Source: Bifidobacterium cuniculi (GTDB lineage Bacteria > Actinomycetota > Actinomycetes > Actinomycetales > Bifidobacteriaceae). Taken from it: a stretch of 64,000 bases of DNA. Position numbers and translations under genes: made by a program. Below the pieces are notes generated by a model that did not search any database, was not told the origin of the DNA, and saw only the letters and a list, made by a program, of their open reading frames with translations. Location of the stretch: assembly GCF_000741575.1 (NCBI RefSeq), contig NZ_JGYV01000024.1, positions 1-64,000 of the forward strand. The letters are read 5' to 3'. Below are positions 59,623-64,000 of the stretch, piece after piece. Numbering within the stretch: position 1 is the first letter of the stretch; every line of letters starts with the position of its first letter.

Positions 59623-60858
59623 TTAGCGGTTCATCAGCCACTCGGGAATGTACTCAATGCGTATGCCTTCCTCCGTCATGCCGGTATCAAGGCGATTCAA
59701 CGTCAATACCAGGCGTTCATGGGCATCGGTAAGCGCTTGCAGTGGCTTGAGCTCACGCGTGCGCACGCGGTCGTCCAACATGTCGAGCGTTACCTGGATA
59801 TACAGTTGTTTCGTGCCGAGGCGCGCCACGAAGTCAATCTCGCTGCCGCTGTCCCTGGGCTCGCCGAGATCGCCGACGGTCACGGCATAACCGCGCCGTA
59901 TGAGCTCCATGAACACGATGCCTTCCAGCTGCGCCCCGCGATCCGAAGCGGGGTTTCCGGTCGCCAGGTTCCTGAACCCGTTGTCCACTGGATACCATTT
60001 CCTGTTCGGATTCAGCAGTGCTTTTCCGCGAAGGCGTTCCTGAGGTGCGGCATAGAGCAGGAACGCATCGCTCATTGTCTCCATCCATTGTTCGACGGTG
60101 TTGCGCGAAATGGAGGCGTTGCTCTGCTTCAGCGCATTGGCGACTTTCGTTGCGTTGACCAAGCTGCCAGAGGTGCTGAACAGATACTGACATAGTCTTC
60201 CCAACGCGGCCTTGTCGCGGATTTGGCTACGTGCTGCAATGTCTCGGTTGACTACGCTTTCGTAGATATCGGTCAATGTCTCTGCCCAGGTGGTGCCATC
60301 GGGCGCTCCTTGTTCATAGATGGCCGGCATGCCGCCGTGCCGCATGTATCCCAGGAAGAGTTCTTCCAGGGAGTGGGAGGGGGTCGACGACTGGAAGTGG
60401 GTGGCGACTTCCACGAAGGACAGAGGTTGCACGTGGATGCTGATGTACCGACCGGTCAGGAGCGTTGCCAGTTCGCTGGACAGCAGGTATGCGTTCGATC
60501 CGGTGATGTAGACGTCCACGCCATCTGTTGCCTCCAGGCCGCGTACGATACGTTCCCAACCGTCCACTTCCTGAACTTCGTCAAGGAATACGTAGAAGGG
60601 TCCTTCTGCTTTCCCGGCCATTGCGTGCGAGATTTCCTGATGAAGATCTCGGGCGGAATAATCAAAGAGATATTGGAACTCGTCGAGGCGGCGTATGAAC
60701 ACGTTTTGTTGCGGCACGCCGGATTCGACAAGTCGCCGCGCGAATTCCATGAGCAACGTACTCTTGCCGCAACGACGCACGCCGGTGAGTACCTTGACGA
60801 GATCCCTGTCACGGTACTTGTCGAGATGGTTCATGAGATCGGGACGCTCGATAAACAT
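59623..60858 (-). CDS. AAA-family ATPase with DUF4143 domain
   Basis: 411 residues. Walker A GVRRCGKST (26-34) and Walker B YVFLDEVQEV (Asp94, Glu95) define the ATPase; the second half has the DUF4143 pattern ending with a nuclease-like EIDFVARLGTKQLYIQVTLDM (Glu-Ile-Asp ... Gln-Val). These proteins are common mobile or accessory ATPases of uncertain role. GC content is lower than the flanks. TATACT ends 6 nt before the ATG and lies inside a palindrome, so the mRNA is probably leaderless and autoregulated. Confidence 0.85.
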   Translation of the reverse strand: MFIERPDLMNHLDKYRDRDLVKVLTGVRRCGKSTLLMEFARRLVESGVPQQNVFIRRLDEFQYLFDYSARDLHQEISHAMAGKAEGPFYVFLDEVQEVDGWERIVRGLEATDGVDVYITGSNAYLLSSELATLLTGRYISIHVQPLSFVEVATHFQSSTPSHSLEELFLGYMRHGGMPAIYEQGAPDGTTWAETLTDIYESVVNRDIAARSQIRDKAALGRLCQYLFSTSGSLVNATKVANALKQSNASISRNTVEQWMETMSDAFLLYAAPQERLRGKALLNPNRKWYPVDNGFRNLATGNPASDRGAQLEGIVFMELIRRGYAVTVGDLGEPRDSGSEIDFVARLGTKQLYIQVTLDMLDDRVRTRELKPLQALTDAHERLVLTLNRLDTGMTEEGIRIEYIPEWLMNR

Positions 60859-60861
60859 ATG

Positions 60862-60875
60862 TTCAGTATACTGAA
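60862..60875 (-). promoter_or_regulatory. Palindromic operator overlapping the ATPase promoter
   Basis: Perfect 14-bp palindrome TTCAGTATACTGAA. The minus-strand -10 box TATACT is within it, and the ATG follows 3 bp after the palindrome, so binding here would block initiation. Confidence 0.65.
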
Positions 60876-60903
60876 GATTTTTCCTTTGTTGAGTAAAGAT
60901 TTT

Positions 60904-60913
60904 CAGTATGCTG
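60904..60913 (-). promoter_or_regulatory. Second operator half of the ATPase promoter
   Basis: CAGTATGCTG, an imperfect copy of the core of the first palindrome, centred 40 bp from it (about four helical turns). On the minus strand it overlaps TTGTCA. Confidence 0.5.
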
Positions 60914-61014
60914 ACAATTCTCGGTGCCTGTTCCAAGGCATGGGCAGGGACTTGGATTGGATCGACTCAAGCCGAATCTGTGTCAATGCAGTGGCTGGCA
61001 ATCTGGAAAGTGCG

Positions 61015-62397
61015 TCATTCCCGGGAGAAGAACCGATTCGCTGCTGCCTGGAACAGCATGATCTCGTCGTCGCTCGTCGACTCGTCGTCCGCCATGACCG
61101 GCTCGCCCTTGGCGAAGCGGTCATGCAGTTGGGTGAGGTGACGGTGGAGTGCTTCCATCATGATGTGCGTGTCCTCGAGGCCCAGGTGCCGTTCGTCCTC
61201 GCCTTGGTCCAGGGCGAGCACGCCGCCGTCGGCGGCCGGCAGCCGTACGCCTTGCGCGGCGTCGATCGCCCCATGCCGGCGCGCATAGTCCTCCAGGGTG
61301 AAGCCGCGCGAGCGGTAGTCGTCCGCATGCACGGCCACCATGCGCGAGTCGAGGATCCGTGTGCGCCCCTCGCGCACGGCCTCGGCGAAGCCGGCGCAGT
61401 TGTTCGTCAGGAAATGCCGCTCGAAGCGGGCATGGTGGGCGACCATCGTGGCGCCGTCCAGCACGTCCATCATCCGGCGTTGTGCTGCCACGTCCTCCTG
61501 GAAGGGCATGAAGCCTTCGAGCTGCGGCACGTCGATGCCGTTGAGCTCCACGGTTTGGCGCCGCAGTCCCAATGCGGCGCGCTCGGCGCTGATGCCGTAG
61601 GTGTGCCGCTGGGCATCGAAGGCGCGCCCGTCGGCCAGGTCGTAGCGTTCCCAGCCGGCGTCCACGATGTAATCGGAGTAGGGGCTCAGGCCGGTGGTCT
61701 CCAAATCGATGCCCACCAGCACGCCACGCGGTGCCGCGGCGCCATACGCACGCACCATGGCTTCGCTGGGCCGCATCCCCTGCGCCTCGGCATCCTCCAC
61801 ATCCTGCCGGACCTCTTCCACGGCGCGGTCCTGCAGCAGTGCGATTTCCCGGTATACCGGCGTCGGGTCGTCCAGTTCGTTGCCACGGAAGCGCGGTGTC
61901 GCCTTCGGCTTGCGCCGGTGGTAGGTGCGCTTGGGCGCGGTGGGGCCCAGCACGTCGGCACGGATGCGGGCTGCCGCGTCGGCGCCGATCGTCCGTGCGA
62001 GCCAGTCGAGCTCGTCATGTGCGTCACGCAGTTGCCAGGTGAGCAGGCGCATGGCGTCGGCGCGCGCCGGGGCAGGAGAGTGCGGCGCATACCACAGGCG
62101 TTCCATCGCCTTCGCCGTGTCATGCACTTCCTGCCATGCCGCATAGGAGTCGCGGTACAGCTCGGCGGCGTCCGCGCTGCCGCCGTTGATGGCGGCGCCT
62201 TCGACGGATCGTCGCAGCGGACGCATCGCGGCCGCCGTGAGCATGTCGCCGACCTGCGTCAGGGCGTCGCCGCGCTGCGGCGTGCCGTCGGCGGCGGCCT
62301 GCCAGGCGTCGGCGTCCTGCGACGCGTGCGCGGTCAATCGCAGGTACTCCTCGCGCCCCGCATCGGTGCGGGCGACCATGTCCATGGCATCCTTCAT
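61015..62397 (-). CDS. DEDD 3'-5' exonuclease-domain protein with helical N-terminus
   Basis: 460 residues. The first ~225 are helix-rich with no known motif (VARTDAGREEYLRLTAHAS onward). The exonuclease domain starts near 245: GIDLETTGLSPYSDYIVDAG gives the DxE pair, VAHHARFERHFL and HLGLEDTHIMMEAL complete the fold, similar to DNA polymerase III epsilon-like domains. It may process DNA or RNA ends. GGAGG precedes ATG 62397. The pairing of the two parts is unusual and its role is unknown. Confidence 0.8.
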   Translation of the reverse strand: MKDAMDMVARTDAGREEYLRLTAHASQDADAWQAAADGTPQRGDALTQVGDMLTAAAMRPLRRSVEGAAINGGSADAAELYRDSYAAWQEVHDTAKAMERLWYAPHSPAPARADAMRLLTWQLRDAHDELDWLARTIGADAAARIRADVLGPTAPKRTYHRRKPKATPRFRGNELDDPTPVYREIALLQDRAVEEVRQDVEDAEAQGMRPSEAMVRAYGAAAPRGVLVGIDLETTGLSPYSDYIVDAGWERYDLADGRAFDAQRHTYGISAERAALGLRRQTVELNGIDVPQLEGFMPFQEDVAAQRRMMDVLDGATMVAHHARFERHFLTNNCAGFAEAVREGRTRILDSRMVAVHADDYRSRGFTLEDYARRHGAIDAAQGVRLPAADGGVLALDQGEDERHLGLEDTHIMMEALHRHLTQLHDRFAKGEPVMADDESTSDDEIMLFQAAANRFFSRE

Positions 62398-62905
62398 GCG
62401 AATCCTCCGGAAACTGGCAAACGGCAACCCACCCAGCATATACCGGAGGCGTCGGCATGTCGCTGTGCCCGGGAACCACACTGCAGAACCGCATGCGGAA
62501 AAGTGCAGTTCCCGTTTGGCCGATAGGACAATGGAACCGTACATGACACAAGGCCAAACAAGAGCAAGGAACAGGCGGATGACCAATGGATTCGCACTCG
62601 CCGGCACCGCCATTGACGCCACTTCCGAGTTCCGGGTGGGGGTGTCCTCACGCCCGGCCAGACGCTCGGTCGCTGACCGTCGCCATGCGCCGGACGGGCG
62701 GGAGCCGGCTGGCGCATGGCGGGAACGTGCCTCGCCTGCCATGCGCGCGGGGCACATTTTCAGGCGATGTACAGTCGGCTCGCTGTCAGTGAATATCGCC
62801 GTCCCTCACAGGTCACGGGCCCACAATGGGGGCACAGACCGCGCCGAGATCCGGTGCGGCGAACGCGAATCCCGGCGGGCCCCGGTCGGTCGGTGAGGAG
62901 GAACC
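62398..62905. other. Intergenic region between exonuclease gene and ohyA
   Basis: 508 bp with no supported gene. A bulged hairpin GGGAAC ... GTTCCC (62471-62476 with 62508-62513), containing ACTGCA/TGCAGT and the palindrome CCGCATGCGG, is the only clear structure. CACAAT near 62822 could be a -10 box for ohyA. The rest looks unstructured. Confidence 0.35.
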
Positions 62906-64000
62906 ATGTACTATTCCGCAGGAAATTTCGAGGCATTCGCCCATCCGAGGAAGCCGGAGGGGATCGAGGACAAGAGCGCCTACATCATCGGCACCGGCCT
63001 GGCTGCCCTGACGGCCGCCTTCTACCTGGTGCGCGACGCGCAGATGCCGGGAGACCACATCCACGTCTACGAGAAGGACAAGCTGCCCGGCGGCGCGCTC
63101 GACGGGGCCTTCATCGCCGGCGAAGGCTACGTCATGCGCGGCGGCCGCGAGATGGACAACCATTTCGAGGTCATGTGGGACGTCTACCGTGACGTGCCGA
63201 GCATCGAGGACGAGCACGTCTCCATGCTCGACTACTACTACTGGCTCAACAAGGAGGACCCGAACTACTCGCTGTGCCGCGCCACCGTCAACCGTGGCCA
63301 GGACGCGCATACCGACAACCGCTTCGACGTCTCCGACGAAGGCTGCATGGAGATCCTCAAGCTGTACCTGGCGACCGACGAGGAGCTCGCCAACAAGAAG
63401 ATCAGCGACTACTTCGACGACAAGGTGCTCGACACGAAGTTCTGGATGTACTGGCGCACCATGTTCGCCTTCGAGAACTGGGATTCCGCACTCGAGATGA
63501 AGCGGTACATCCACCGTTACATCCACCACATCGGCGGCCTGCCGGACTTCTCGGCCCTGCGCTTCACCCGCTACAACCAGTACGAGTCGATGATCCTGCC
63601 GCTCGTCAACTACCTCAAGGCACACGGCGTGCAGTTCCACATGCAGACCTCGGTGGACGACGTGACCTTCGAGATCAGCCCGGACGAGAAGGGACCGGTG
63701 CGCGCCTTCACGAATGTCGCGATGGACGAGGCCCAGCGCGCCCAGGCGGAGAATGGCGCCTTCAAGCGCAACCCGTACGGCACCCCCAACAAGAAGGTCG
63801 CCAAGACCTTCGTGACGACCGACCTGACGACCGGCAAGACCACCACGACCGAACTGACCGAGAACGACCTCGTCTTCATCACCAACGGCGGCCTGGTGGA
63901 AAGCACGACCGAAGGCAACCAGACCACGCCGGCCGGTTTCGACCCCTCCCTCAAGCCCGGCAACGGCTGGGACATGTGGAACCGCATCGCCGCCGTCGAC
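62906..64000 (+). CDS. Oleate hydratase (myosin-cross-reactive antigen family), 5' part
   Basis: The first 365 codons are present; the window ends inside the gene (family length about 600-625). The FAD-binding motif YIIGTGLAALTAAFYLVRDA (near residues 27-46) and YEKDKLPGGALDGAF, MRGGREMDNHFE and FRYNQY-like FTRYNQYESMILPL match oleate hydratases, which add water to the cis-9 bond of unsaturated fatty acids and use FAD structurally. GAGGAGGAA is 5 nt before the ATG. In bifidobacteria this activity aids tolerance of fatty acids. No signal peptide. Confidence 0.93.
   Translation, partial: MYYSAGNFEAFAHPRKPEGIEDKSAYIIGTGLAALTAAFYLVRDAQMPGDHIHVYEKDKLPGGALDGAFIAGEGYVMRGGREMDNHFEVMWDVYRDVPSIEDEHVSMLDYYYWLNKEDPNYSLCRATVNRGQDAHTDNRFDVSDEGCMEILKLYLATDEELANKKISDYFDDKVLDTKFWMYWRTMFAFENWDSALEMKRYIHRYIHHIGGLPDFSALRFTRYNQYESMILPLVNYLKAHGVQFHMQTSVDDVTFEISPDEKGPVRAFTNVAMDEAQRAQAENGAFKRNPYGTPNKKVAKTFVTTDLTTGKTTTTELTENDLVFITNGGLVESTTEGNQTTPAGFDPSLKPGNGWDMWNRIAAVD

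Overview
The window is chromosomal DNA of a high-GC Gram-positive bacterium, almost certainly a Bifidobacterium. The reasons are the gene order infA-rpmJ-rpsM-rpsK-rpoA-rplQ ... truA ... nusA-infB-rbfA-truB-ribF ... radA ... rpiA, a 29-residue actinobacterial bS22-type ribosomal peptide, a single PTS EIIBCA next to phosphoglucomutase, and many start codons placed 6-8 nt after a -10 box, which suggests leaderless mRNAs. Genus follows from family and synteny knowledge; species is not claimed. All coordinates were counted by hand.

Layout. 0.2-3.2 kb (+): end of the ribosomal-protein/RNA polymerase alpha cluster. 3.5-10.3 kb (+): a peptide and amino-acid locus (C45-type hydrolase, aminopeptidase C, APC transporter, S10 carboxypeptidase) between rplQ and truA. 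10.4-19.5 kb: truA, tRNA-Ser(CGA), a lipoprotein gene, then nusA, infB, rbfA, truB and ribF. 19.5-25.7 kb, mainly (-): radA, bS22, rpiA, RNase HI, pgm. 26.2-31.3 kb: PTS EIIBCA, a lipid-kinase-like gene, serS, tRNA-Ser(UGA). 31.4-36.4 kb (-): a membrane-anchored alpha/beta hydrolase and a three-gene DUF4037/DUF1287/DUF4125 operon of unknown role. 36.5-41.2 kb: a PspC-linked two-component system divergent from a PspC membrane protein. 41.4-46 kb: two PLP transsulfuration enzymes, tRNA-Pro(CGG), and a FetAB-like exporter. 46.1-56 kb: lysS, a Pro/Gln-rich membrane protein, then a UroD-family gene, a Cys/Met-rich mini-ORF, a Liv-type ABC transporter (SBP, fused permeases, fused ATPases) and an SDR. 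56.2-57.7 kb: an AT-rich IS605/IS1341-type element encoding TnpB, inserted just before menA. 57.7-64 kb: menA, gpmA, an AAA/DUF4143 ATPase, an exonuclease-domain protein, and the 5' part of oleate hydratase, cut by the window end.

How parts fit together. The metB/metY-like operon and the UroD-Liv operon share an 11-nt upstream identity that forms an inverted repeat (CCATAGG-N5-CCTATGG in the better copy). A short ORF with 5 Cys and 5 Met codons ends in a strong hairpin just before the Liv binding-protein gene. I infer a sulfur-amino-acid regulon spanning 41-56 kb. Several intergenic spaces carry very long inverted repeats with the T-run in the first arm and the A-run in the second, opposite in polarity to normal terminators, around a CGAAAAACG-like core. 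These appear to be a repeat family located near gene 3' ends. No CRISPR array, prophage or rRNA gene was seen.
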